The notes under the pieces are model-generated. The model worked only from the letters and a program-made list of their open reading frames with translations, did not search any database and was not told where the DNA came from. The translations under genes were made by a program, and so were the position numbers. This document shows, one piece after another, positions 55,185-63,126 of a DNA stretch of 64,000 nucleotides; positions within the stretch are counted from its first letter, which is position 1; each line of letters begins with the position of its first letter. The stretch comes from JAADEM01 sp965371855 (lineage in GTDB: Bacteria > Bacteroidota > Bacteroidia > Bacteroidales > Marinilabiliaceae): contig CBDUZZ010000002.1 in assembly GCA_965371855.1 (NCBI GenBank), positions 1-64,000 on the forward strand. The letters run 5' to 3'.

Positions 55185-55961
55185 ATGACCGCATCACTTT
55201 GTACATACAGTTTTATTCCATTGCGTTATGAGCCTTCTGAACGCTCTGAACTTATTAGTCAGATCTTATTTGGTGATACATATGAAATAGTTGATAATAG
55301 TGGTAAATGGGTGGAAGTGATATGTGATTTTGATGGATATAGGGGATGGATAGATAAAAAGCTTGTTGAAGAATTGCCTGTTTCCGAAGTTGAGCAATGG
55401 CGAAAAGGAAAAAAGTGGATTGTTCCCGGACCTTTCGTTGAGATTGTTTGTGAACCGGAAAAACAGCAGCAAATAATTCCCGGGGGAAGTTGTATTATGT
55501 TTAACGGACAGGAGAGTAACTGTTTTTATATAGGTTCTAAAGAGTATTATCTTTCATCGGGCTATAATACAAATGCAAAGGGAAGTATTGATGATATTGC
55601 AAAGTCATTTATTAATTCTCCATATCTATGGGGTGGAAAAACTTTTATGGGAATGGATTGCTCAGGCTTTACTCAGGTTATTCACCGTATTTCCGGTAAT
55701 AATTTGCCACGTGATGCATCTCAACAGGTAGAGCTTGGAGAAACAATCAGTTTCGTGGAAGAAGCAGAAGCCGGTGATTTGGCCTTTTTTGATGATGAAG
55801 AGGGTGTTATAACACATGTTGGGATTTGTTTGGGAGGAGGTGAAATCATTCATGCATCCGGTTCAGTTAGAGTTGATAAGTTTGATCATATTGGGATTTT
55901 TAATGTTTGTAAAAATACATATAGTCATAAACTGAGGGTAATTAAAAGAATAACAGATTAG
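55185..55961 (+). CDS. NlpC/P60 family peptidase with SH3 domains
   Basis: A 258-residue cell-wall endopeptidase. Residues 1-60 and about 75-120 are bacterial SH3-like domains (IPLRYEPSERSELISQILFGD, GKWVEVICDFDGYRGWIDKK), and the C-terminal NlpC/P60 domain (about 130-258) has the catalytic Cys in GMDCSGFTQVIHR, the His in GVITHVGIC and a third polar residue in IIHASGSV. It would cut gamma-D-glutamyl-diaminopimelate bonds. No signal peptide is seen, which suggests a cytoplasmic role in murein peptide recycling, as in YkfC. It is followed by a tract of simple repeats. Confidence 0.9.
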   Translation: MTASLCTYSFIPLRYEPSERSELISQILFGDTYEIVDNSGKWVEVICDFDGYRGWIDKKLVEELPVSEVEQWRKGKKWIVPGPFVEIVCEPEKQQQIIPGGSCIMFNGQESNCFYIGSKEYYLSSGYNTNAKGSIDDIAKSFINSPYLWGGKTFMGMDCSGFTQVIHRISGNNLPRDASQQVELGETISFVEEAEAGDLAFFDDEEGVITHVGICLGGGEIIHASGSVRVDKFDHIGIFNVCKNTYSHKLRVIKRITD

Positions 55962-56100
55962 TTTAAAGTTCGTAAAGTTTATCAAGTTGAAAGTTTATCA
56001 AGTTTATCAAGTTGAAAGTTCATCAAGTTATCAAGTTGAAAGTTTATTCCCCTCAAATCATTAATCATTAATCATTAACCATTAACCATTAACCATTAAT
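55962..56100. repeat. Degenerate tandem repeats after the NlpC/P60 gene
   Basis: First half: AAAGTTCGTAAAGTTTATC and several AAGTTGAAAGTTTATC/CATC units. Second half (56056-56100): ATCATTA and ACCATTA units. The first unit type is that found at other gene ends; the second resembles 410-460. The tract reaches the start of the Nudix gene. Confidence 0.75.
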
Positions 56101-56102
56101 AA

Positions 56103-56549
56103 ATGTACACATACGAATACCCCCGCCCCGCAGTAACAACTGATGCTGTTATTTTTGCAAACAAAGAAGAAGAACAATATGTGTTGTTAATAAAAAGGGG
56201 CAGGCCTCCATTTGTAGGTATGTGGGCTTTACCCGGAGGATTTTTAGATATGGATGAAGAGTTGATTTCAGGTGCCAATAGAGAATTAGAAGAAGAAACA
56301 GGTTTAAATGGGATAAATCTAAAACAGTTTAATACATACGGAGATGTTGGCCGTGATCCGAGGCATCGTACTATTAGTGTTGCTTTTTACGGAATTATTG
56401 ATGAGTTAAAACCAGTAAAAGGTATGGATGATGCAGCCGAAGCTAAATGGATTTCTGTTAATCATCTGCCTCCATTGGCTTTTGATCATGCGATGATTAT
56501 TGCAGATGCTCTGGATGAATTGAAATCAGTGGTTCTATGTCAAATATAG
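56103..56549 (+). CDS. Nudix hydrolase
   Basis: A 148-residue Nudix pyrophosphohydrolase. The Nudix box runs from GGFLDMDEELISGANRE to LEEETGL near residues 41-64 and has all catalytic acids. The segment VLLIKRGRPPFVGMWALPGG and the C-terminal part are like ADP-ribose or nucleoside-diphosphate-X type hydrolases (the frame MYTYEYPRPAVTTDAVIF is typical for ADP-ribose-like members of Bacteroidota). Substrate not certain. It starts straight after a simple-repeat tract. Confidence 0.92.
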   Translation: MYTYEYPRPAVTTDAVIFANKEEEQYVLLIKRGRPPFVGMWALPGGFLDMDEELISGANRELEEETGLNGINLKQFNTYGDVGRDPRHRTISVAFYGIIDELKPVKGMDDAAEAKWISVNHLPPLAFDHAMIIADALDELKSVVLCQI

Positions 56550-57260
56550 TGGGTGAGAAAGTCATAGTTCTTTATCAAGTCGGAGGTGTTTTTTAAATTT
56601 TTTTTCATTCAGTCAAAACATTGATGCTTTTATCATATTCATCTGCAACATTCAATTCTACACCATAAAAAATCCATTAGATAATTTTGGGTTTAAAAAT
56701 AAATGGGTAGTTTTGATATATGCAAAATAAACCGAATGAATTCTGTTTATACATACGTTATGGTGCCACGAGGCTGTAGTTTTCCAGCAGGTGTAAATCC
56801 TGTCTAAGCAATTTGCTGTTCACTTAGAAGAGTTGCAAACAGATAAGCCCGTGAGGGTGACACTGAAGCTTTGCATACTCGAATGACCAAGCCGTAATAC
56901 GCAAGTGTGAACCCAAAGTAGTCCTGCACGTGCGGGATGTATCCGTAGATTGGGGAGAGTTTTGATCCCGATTGAATCGGGAAACCCTGCTATGTTGCCT
57001 GGATTAACAGCAATTTGAAGTGCAACAATCTACCGGGGTCAAAGGGGTGGCGTGGTTATAGATGGAGAACCTGCGGAATCCCGATTATTCTATCGGGATA
57101 CGGTTTGATGAAGGGGGCGCTGATAGTTCACTTACAATTATTATCTTTATGAACAATAATTTTGAGTGGGTTATCAGGCTCTACTCTACTAGCCAATGCC
57201 TACAAACAACGTGCGGAGAATAATTATTGTATTCTCACTAAATGTGCGGAGATTAATTTG
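56550..57260. other. Intergenic region with group-II-intron-like RNA remnant
   Basis: About 700 bases without a credible protein gene. Positions 56761-57131 resemble intron RNA (see next entry), 57132-57212 holds an AT-rich stretch and CTCTACTCTACTAG, and 57213-57260 carries two GTGCGGAG direct repeats before Fic. The 56550-56760 part shows only a degraded 22-codon frame on the minus strand. Confidence 0.5.
56761..57131 (+). mobile_element. Group II intron-like RNA fragment (no maturase)
   Basis: The base composition and phrases differ from the flanks (GTGCCACGAGGCTGTAG, CCCGTGAGGGTGACAC, CCTGCACGTGCGGGATG, ACAATCTACCGGGGTCAAAG, GGGGCGCTGATAGTTCAC). I recognise them as typical of the 5' RNA domains of bacterial group II introns. 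No reverse transcriptase follows and I see no domain V hairpin downstream, so it is a truncated remnant. Two CCCGAT/ATCGGG palindromes (56966-56982, 57078-57099) sit inside it. Identification is by recall, not by a model search. Confidence 0.5.
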
Positions 57261-57268
57261 TATATTTG
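57213..57268 (+). promoter_or_regulatory. Direct repeats and -7 box before Fic
   Basis: GTGCGGAG at 57213-57220 and again at 57244-57251, each followed by an AT-rich TAAT-TTGTAT-like sequence, 31 bases apart. TATATTTG at 57261-57268 fits the -7 box, 23 bases before the Fic ATG. The repeats may be regulator sites. Confidence 0.4.
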
Positions 57269-57290
57269 CTGTAGATTGATTTAATTTTAA

Positions 57291-58388
57291 ATGGCAAAAT
57301 ATATTTATCAATATGACCAATGGCCTCAGTTTACATGGGATGAGAAGGAAATACATGTGATTTTAGGAAAAGTTCGACATTTGCAAGGAAAGATTTTTGG
57401 GCAAATGGGAGCTTTGGGATTTATCATTAAAGAAGAAGCAATACTATCCACTTTAACGCTTGATGTTTTAAAATCATCTGAAATAGAGGGTGAAACATTG
57501 AACTATGAGCAAGTGCGTTCCTCAATTGCAAGAAGATTAGGAATGGAATATGCAGGTATGGTAAATACAGATAGAGATGTTGAAGGAGTAGTAGAAATGA
57601 TGTTTGATGCAACACAGAGTTACAATAAGCCACTTAATGAAGAGCGATTATTCGGGTGGCATGCGTCATTATTCCCAACGGGTTGGAGTGGAATGTATAG
57701 AATAGATACGGGATGTTATCGTAAAGGCGAAATGCAAGTAGTTTCTGGACCAATGGGCAGAGAGAAGGTTTATTATCAGGCACCTTTACCTGAACGTGTT
57801 AAGCAAAATATGGATGTGTTCTTAAATTGGTTCAATGAAGAAACGAAGATAGATGCTGTACTAAAAGCTGCGATTGCTCATTTTTGGTTTATAATAATAC
57901 ATCCTTTCGATGATGGAAATGGTCGAATAGCAAGAGCTATCTCAGATATGTTACTGGCACATTCAGAGGATAGTTCTCAAAGATTTTATAGTCTTTCAAG
58001 CCAGATACTGATAGAAAGAAAAGTTTATTATGAAATTTTGCAAAAAGTCCAGCATAGCAGCGGTGATATAACACTATGGTTAGATTGGTTCTTGAATTGT
58101 TTGTATCGTGCATTAATATCTACAGAAGAAACAATGAAGAAAGTTCTTCTGAAAGCGGATTTTTGGGATAAACATAAAGAAACTGTTTTAAATAGTAGGC
58201 AAAGACTGATATTAAATAAACTTTTGGATGGATTTGATGGAAAACTGAAAACTTCAAAATGGGCAAAAATAGCGAAATGTTCAGCTGATACAGCTTTAAG
58301 AGATATCAAAGATTTAATTGAGAAAGGTATATTGAAACAAGAAGAATCAGGAGGTCGAAGTACAAATTACGAATTACGAATTGATTGA
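57291..58388 (+). CDS. Fic family protein with DUF4172 domain
   Basis: A 365-residue Fic protein. An N-terminal DUF4172 domain (about 5-85; YQYDQWPQFTWDEKEI) contains the inhibitory SSEIEGE motif near residues 63-69, so it is a class II Fic with the inhibitor in the same chain. The catalytic motif HPFDDGNGRIAR is complete near 204-215. The C-terminus (about 300-360) is a winged-helix-like domain. Family members transfer AMP (or another nucleotide part) to target proteins. The last codons (YELRID) fall in the TTACGAATTACGAATT repeat. Located in a patch with mobile-like sequence on the 5' side; probably acquired. Confidence 0.92.
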   Translation: MAKYIYQYDQWPQFTWDEKEIHVILGKVRHLQGKIFGQMGALGFIIKEEAILSTLTLDVLKSSEIEGETLNYEQVRSSIARRLGMEYAGMVNTDRDVEGVVEMMFDATQSYNKPLNEERLFGWHASLFPTGWSGMYRIDTGCYRKGEMQVVSGPMGREKVYYQAPLPERVKQNMDVFLNWFNEETKIDAVLKAAIAHFWFIIIHPFDDGNGRIARAISDMLLAHSEDSSQRFYSLSSQILIERKVYYEILQKVQHSSGDITLWLDWFLNCLYRALISTEETMKKVLLKADFWDKHKETVLNSRQRLILNKLLDGFDGKLKTSKWAKIAKCSADTALRDIKDLIEKGILKQEESGGRSTNYELRID

Positions 58389-58539
58389 ATGCTAATGGAA
58401 TCACTGGCTATAATAAATAGGACTCTGAGCGGTTTGTAATGCCTGTGCCGAATTTTTGCGGCAACCCAGGAATGAGTTCCGGTTGAACTACATTTCGGCA
58501 AGCTCAATACAGTGCATCCCGGGCAAATTGCTATGTACT

Positions 58540-58570
58540 GTGAGCGGGTGACTCCAAGTCACCCGCTCAC
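58540..58570. terminator. Strong hairpin after Fic, touching the WbqC stop
   Basis: GTGAGCGGGTGACT (58540-58553) and AGTCACCCGCTCAC (58557-58570) form a 14-base perfect stem with a 3-base loop. Its last base is part of the WbqC stop codon. No T-run, so termination is possible but not certain. Arms resemble those at 18086-18129. Confidence 0.6.
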
Positions 58571-59196
58571 TAAGTGCACAGAATGTTTGTAGCTTCCGGC
58601 CCTTTATTAAATATTAAGTCAATAATACTCAGATTTGGTACAAATTCCATTGTTTCGGAAAATACCTGACGATAAGTTACAGGTGAAAAATCCGGATCGA
58701 ATTTTCTGAAATCATTTTTGGGATGAGTAATGTTTCGTAAATCTGTGTAACCTTCCTGAACTGCATCAATGTATTTTTCCGAATAGTTCACTGAAATACT
58801 AATCTCAATCATATCAAAAACAGACTCCATCGTTTTATTGTTGAAATCAATAAGGTATTTCCAATGTTTGTGATAAATAGGAAATAATTCATCCTTGTAA
58901 TATTCAAAAAAAGGTGAGTTGTTGTAGGCAGATATCATTGAACGCCAATGGTTTTTCTGCCAGTTAGTGTCGTAACTAATAACAACATCTTTTGTTTTTG
59001 TTTTACCAGTTGGCTTTACTATCGGAATAACCAAATTCATAGAGCCGTTAGCTGCCATAATAGTTGTTCTGTTCCTATATGTTTGGCGGGTGTAATGGTC
59101 ATGTTGTTCAATAACTATTTCGTCTGAATTTATAATGTGACTATAAGTTTGAACAGTACCAAAATAGGAACTTGACAATAAAGTTATTTTTGTCAT
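58570..59196 (-). CDS. WbqC family protein
   Basis: A 208-residue protein of the WbqC family. Family features: LLSSSYFGTVQTYSHI at the start, HYTRQTYRNRTTIMAANGSMNLVIPI near residues 34-59 and NWQKNHWRSMISAYNNSPFF near 78-97. The group was named from O-antigen gene clusters; the reaction is not established. In Bacteroidota it often lies next to signal peptidase genes as here, which suggests an envelope role. It follows the LapA-domain gene by 58 bases on the same strand. Confidence 0.9.
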   Translation of the reverse strand: MTKITLLSSSYFGTVQTYSHIINSDEIVIEQHDHYTRQTYRNRTTIMAANGSMNLVIPIVKPTGKTKTKDVVISYDTNWQKNHWRSMISAYNNSPFFEYYKDELFPIYHKHWKYLIDFNNKTMESVFDMIEISISVNYSEKYIDAVQEGYTDLRNITHPKNDFRKFDPDFSPVTYRQVFSETMEFVPNLSIIDLIFNKGPEATNILCT

Positions 59197-59254
59197 AGGT
59201 TGTGTTTGTCAAAATGTTCCTTCATTTGAATTGACCATGCTCTACGTTGTACTG

Positions 59255-59539
59255 TTACTGTTTTTCTTCTTCATCCTCATCCAAATCTTCCTCAGCAATA
59301 GTATAGTCTTGTTCTGTGTTATTGCTTTTTTCAGTAACACTGGTGGTTGGTTTCCTGCTAAAGTATCCATATAAAGCACCCGTTATTAATCCGATAAGAA
59401 AAGTTGCGATAATTATTACAGCCTTAGATATTTGAATATTCCATATAAGGAACGTAATTTCAGTAGATCCGGAATTCTGAACAGAGAAAGTGACTAAAAA
59501 TACAGCTACGATAATAAATACCCAAAAAGATGTTTTCAT
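59255..59539 (-). CDS. LapA-domain (DUF1049) membrane protein
   Basis: A 94-residue protein with two TM helices (about 3-20 and 38-58) and an acidic tail rich in Glu and Asp. The helices and the short charged turn (NSGSTEITFLIWNIQISKA) match the LapA/DUF1049 family, associated with lipopolysaccharide assembly in other bacteria. It sits between the signal peptidase and WbqC genes. Confidence 0.78.
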   Translation of the reverse strand: MKTSFWVFIIVAVFLVTFSVQNSGSTEITFLIWNIQISKAVIIIATFLIGLITGALYGYFSRKPTTSVTEKSNNTEQDYTIAEEDLDEDEEEKQ

Positions 59540-59602
59540 GATAAACTAAGTTGAGATTGAGATATTAATGTAAATGTATTAATTTTTCTCAATAATAATA
59601 AA

Positions 59603-60787
59603 CTATTTTTTACTATATAACTTTTTTTCAGCAACGCCAATTATATGATTGTCGGGAACAAAACCCCAGTATCGGCTGTCAAAAGAGTGAGGGCGGTTGT
59701 CGCCCATAACCCAGTAATAGTTCATTTTAAAGGTGTATTTATTTGTGGGTTTCCCGTTAATGTAAATAGTTTTATTATCAATCTTTAGTTTGTTGTTCTC
59801 ATAAGAGGCAATTATCCTGTAGTAAAGAGATAGGTTGGAGAGTGTTAGATTTACTGTTTGACCTTTTTGAGGTATCACTATCGGTCCAAAATTATCTTTG
59901 TTCCAAAAGTATGTTAAATCAAATGGGAAAATATTTGGATCTGGCAGGTTAAGTGGTAAAACTTCTTTCGTAACTAATTCAGCGAAATCATTTTTGACAA
60001 TTTCACGATTACACATTTCAATAATAATTTTATTATTTTTTGAATATTGGTTGCGGGCATAATTTAAGATCACCTGTCGTTTGCCAAATGATATATTGTC
60101 TCTGATTGTATATTTATGAATCTCCGTTGGGAGAGAAGGTGTTTTTTCCCCGTTGACTATTCCCGTTCCTTCTCTGAAAAGTACAGTATCTCCCGGTAAG
60201 GCAATTACACGTTTAATATATTTAGTTCTGAATTTAACAGGTTTATAAATAATATTATCAAACTCTTCTTTTTTAAGAAATGGCTTGTCTTTATATTGTC
60301 TTTTTAAGTAATAATAGTTGTCATTTTCATGGTTTCTTAATATTGAGTCTCCTTCAGGGAAATGAAAGACTATAACATCATAATGTTTGATATTTCCAAA
60401 TCCCTTTAATCTCCTGAATCTATCCGGGTTATTTATTCTAATTGGTGAACCGGCTTTAAACTTATCTACTAAAACCAATTCATCAGTGCTAAAACCGGTT
60501 TGCATTGAAGTGGAACGAACTTTAAATACGCTGAAAAAATATGTGTTTACCAGTGAGATTAGTATAATTCCAAAGATTATAGCAATGATCCATTCAAGAA
60601 TATTTTTTGTTTTTGTATTCTGTTTATTCCACAAGGATTTAATCTTGATATAGGATATGGGGTAATAAAAAACAGCTAAGACAGGTGTAAATATCAATAT
60701 GAAAATCCAATTGTAGCTCCACAAGGTAAAAGTTACCAAAAGAAGAAACATTATAATTATTCCATATTGACGTATTGTAGCTGGCAT
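59603..60787 (-). CDS. lepB: Signal peptidase I (second copy)
   Basis: A 394-residue signal peptidase I, which removes signal peptides outside the inner membrane. Two N-terminal TM helices and a third at about 60-82 precede the catalytic domain. The nucleophile is in VRSTSMQTGF near residue 94 and the general-base Lys in KRVIALPGDTV near 190. The box E motif appears as MGDNRPHSFDSRYWGFVP near the C-terminus. The middle (about 220-330) is a long poorly conserved insert. It follows another signal peptidase gene by 78 bases on the same strand. Confidence 0.92.
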   Translation of the reverse strand: MPATIRQYGIIIMFLLLVTFTLWSYNWIFILIFTPVLAVFYYPISYIKIKSLWNKQNTKTKNILEWIIAIIFGIILISLVNTYFFSVFKVRSTSMQTGFSTDELVLVDKFKAGSPIRINNPDRFRRLKGFGNIKHYDVIVFHFPEGDSILRNHENDNYYYLKRQYKDKPFLKKEEFDNIIYKPVKFRTKYIKRVIALPGDTVLFREGTGIVNGEKTPSLPTEIHKYTIRDNISFGKRQVILNYARNQYSKNNKIIIEMCNREIVKNDFAELVTKEVLPLNLPDPNIFPFDLTYFWNKDNFGPIVIPQKGQTVNLTLSNLSLYYRIIASYENNKLKIDNKTIYINGKPTNKYTFKMNYYWVMGDNRPHSFDSRYWGFVPDNHIIGVAEKKLYSKK

Positions 60788-60809
60788 TTTAGTAACTGGC
60801 AGTTTATTT

Positions 60810-60857
60810 AGTCATCGGATGACTTTCTGAAATGTTAAAACAAGTCATCCGATGATT
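60810..60857. repeat. Paired AGTCATC-GATGACT palindromes between lepB genes
   Basis: AGTCATCGGATGACT (60810-60824) and AGTCATCCGATGATT (60843-60857), centres 33 bases apart. They have the same layout as the pair at 8012-8058. Confidence 0.65.
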
Positions 60858-60865
60858 AAGTATCC

Positions 60866-62317
60866 TTATTTTTTATCAACAATTTTAAAGAAGCGGTTCC
60901 ATCTGATGCTTTTTAATAAACTTTTGTCTTTGTTAAGTGATAACCAAACTACAATGGGTCTGCCTACAATATGGTCTTCAGGTACAAAGCCCCAGTAACG
61001 TGAATCGGCAGATTTATGTCTGTTATCACCAAGCATAAAATAGTAATTCATTTTAAAAGTGTATGAATCTGCTTTCTCTCCGTTTATGAAAATTTCATCT
61101 CCTTTTACTGTCAGAGTATTGTTCTCATATGCCGTAATTATACGATCATATAAAACCAAATTTTTAATGTTCAATTCAATAGTTTTTCCCTGTTTTGGCA
61201 TTTCTAAAGGTCCAAAATTGTCTCTACTCCAGGGATAGTCTGCGCTATATGGAAAAACAGAGTTGCCGGTTGAATCATTTGGAGACTCCTGAATAACTAT
61301 ATTTTTGATAAAACTATATGATTTTAACTGTTGTAGCTGTTTTTCTGTGAGTGGCAATGAATAGTATGGTGGCATACTTCCTGAACGTTTATCGTCATTA
61401 GAGACTTCTAGTTTTTCGAAAAAGCGGTCGTTCAATATGGTGCCATCTGTAATGATTTGATAAATATGCTGAAGATTTTTCGGATCGTCAGCTTTTTCTC
61501 CATTAATAAAAACTTGATTGTGTTTTATTTCCAGTACATCCCCGGGAGTAGCAATGCATCTTTTTACATAATTATCACGGCGGTCAACGGGGCGGTAAAT
61601 TACCTCACCAAACAAGTCTTCCTTTTGTTTTACAATTTCCCGGCCTCTTTCTTTTAGATATTGGTTTTTGCTCCATTCCGATGTGGCATATTTTGCCGGT
61701 ACGGTAGGGCGCATCATGCCAATAAAGTCGAAGGCATTATTTAATATAATATTATTGTAATCCGGATTAGTTACTTTCAGGCAAACAGTATCTCCCGCCG
61801 GGAAATTAAATACCACTATATCGTTATTTTCTACATTGCCAAAACCAGAAAGTCTATTATAATCCCAATGAGGCCAATCAAAATATGATTTAGTATTGAT
61901 AATTGGGAATATGTTTTGAACCAAAGGGAAAGCAAGTGGAGTATTAGGCATACGGGGACCGTAACTTACCTTACTTACGAAAAGATGATCACCTACAAGT
62001 AGTGTTTTTTCCAATGAGCTGGTTGGTATTTTGTAATTTTGGAAAAGAAAGATATTTATCAGATATACTGCAACAAGTGCAAAGAACAAGGCGTCGATCC
62101 ATTCAACAACTTTTTTATGTTTCTTTGCAAATTTTGTTCTTTTCCATCCTCCCCAAGGAATTATTTTAATTGTATAACTGTCGAAAATAAGCGGATATAT
62201 AAAAAGTAACCAATAATTGCCAATCCATATTACCCAGAGGATAAAAATAACGGAAACAATAGCCAGTTTTATCCACACAAATAGTGGTAAGTCTTTTATT
62301 TTTAATGATGCTTTCAT
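60866..62317 (-). CDS. lepB: Signal peptidase I (first copy)
   Basis: A 483-residue signal peptidase I, longer than its neighbour. TM helices at about 12-50 and 70-90 precede the catalytic domain with nucleophile Ser in PTSSLEKTLLVGDHLFVSK near residue 115; the usual Met after the Ser is Leu here. The Lys is in KRCIATPGDVLEI near 253, and box E is LGDNRHKSADSRYWGFVP near the C-terminus. A long insert lies between the Ser and Lys motifs and another after the Lys. Both copies share a common ancestor but differ in the Ser motif and inserts, so they may divide substrates. Confidence 0.92.
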   Translation of the reverse strand: MKASLKIKDLPLFVWIKLAIVSVIFILWVIWIGNYWLLFIYPLIFDSYTIKIIPWGGWKRTKFAKKHKKVVEWIDALFFALVAVYLINIFLFQNYKIPTSSLEKTLLVGDHLFVSKVSYGPRMPNTPLAFPLVQNIFPIINTKSYFDWPHWDYNRLSGFGNVENNDIVVFNFPAGDTVCLKVTNPDYNNIILNNAFDFIGMMRPTVPAKYATSEWSKNQYLKERGREIVKQKEDLFGEVIYRPVDRRDNYVKRCIATPGDVLEIKHNQVFINGEKADDPKNLQHIYQIITDGTILNDRFFEKLEVSNDDKRSGSMPPYYSLPLTEKQLQQLKSYSFIKNIVIQESPNDSTGNSVFPYSADYPWSRDNFGPLEMPKQGKTIELNIKNLVLYDRIITAYENNTLTVKGDEIFINGEKADSYTFKMNYYFMLGDNRHKSADSRYWGFVPEDHIVGRPIVVWLSLNKDKSLLKSIRWNRFFKIVDKK

Positions 62318-62405
62318 TATATTTTTTTTGATTTATTATTTATATTTTGTTTTGCTACTATCATTTTAACCATAAAACAATATAGCAATTTAGCTATTTA
62401 GCCAT

Positions 62406-63122
62406 TTAAAACTTCAACAGATCATTCATACCAAGGAATCCTTTTTTCTTTTGGGTAAGTTCAGCTGCTAATACGGCACCTAAAGCAAACCCTTTTCTTG
62501 ATTTGGCACTATGATGAATAACAATCTCATCAACATCAGATTCATATTTTACTCTGTGAATACCGGGAACCATCCCTTCTCTTTTAGAGATAATGGAAAG
62601 TTCACTATTTTGGGTTGATGGTGAATTAGTCCAGTTCGTTTTACTATCAAGTGTGCTAATAATATCCTCGGCAAGTGTAATCGCTGTTCCGCTGGGGGCA
62701 TCCAGTTTCTGTGTGTGGTGAACCTCTTCCATCGAAACATCATAATCGTTCATCTGATTCATTATACGAGCCAGGTGTCGGTTTATTTCGAAAAATATAT
62801 TTACTCCTACACTGAAATTTGAAGCGTAGAAAAAAGTTTGGTCGTTATCAATACATAACTTTTTGATAACATCAAGTTTGTTAAGCCAACCGGTAGTTCC
62901 GGATACTACGGGTACGTTGTTCTCAAAACATTTCAAGTAATTATCAAAAGCTGTTTCGGGTGTGGTGAATTCTATTGCTACATCTGCACTTTTAAAATGA
63001 TTATCAGAAAAGTTGTCACTGGTTTTAATGTCAATTCTGCTGACAATCTCATGACCTCGTTCCTGAGCGACTTTCTCAATCTCTTTACCCATCTTGCCGT
63101 ATCCTATTAATGCTATCTTCAT
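62406..63122 (-). CDS. dapB: 4-hydroxy-tetrahydrodipicolinate reductase
   Basis: A 238-residue DapB, which reduces 4-hydroxy-tetrahydrodipicolinate with NAD(P)H for lysine and diaminopimelate synthesis. The Rossmann site IGYGKMGKEIE is at residues 5-15, followed by the PVVSGTTGW segment near 71-79 and the substrate motif EVHHTQKLDAPSGTA near 132-146. It is shorter than the E. coli enzyme, as usual in Bacteroidota. It is separated from signal peptidase by 88 bases on the same strand. Confidence 0.96.
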   Translation of the reverse strand: MKIALIGYGKMGKEIEKVAQERGHEIVSRIDIKTSDNFSDNHFKSADVAIEFTTPETAFDNYLKCFENNVPVVSGTTGWLNKLDVIKKLCIDNDQTFFYASNFSVGVNIFFEINRHLARIMNQMNDYDVSMEEVHHTQKLDAPSGTAITLAEDIISTLDSKTNWTNSPSTQNSELSIISKREGMVPGIHRVKYESDVDEIVIHHSAKSRKGFALGAVLAAELTQKKKGFLGMNDLLKF

Positions 63123-63126
63123 TAGA

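Noticed and set aside
56590..56690. Minus-strand frame of about 22 codons after the Nudix gene
   Set aside because: No start codon in frame, stop just upstream, no recognisable family.
56761..56830. Cobalamin-riboswitch-like GGTG-AAATCC-like phrase in the intron-like region
   Set aside because: The surrounding core of the B12 riboswitch is absent, the downstream gene is Fic, and the remaining 300 bases fit an intron RNA better.
58389..58540. Possible group II intron 3' domain after Fic
   Set aside because: The GAGCGGTTTG-TGCCG stretch lacks the GAAA-capped 34-base domain V form, so it is not called as intron end.
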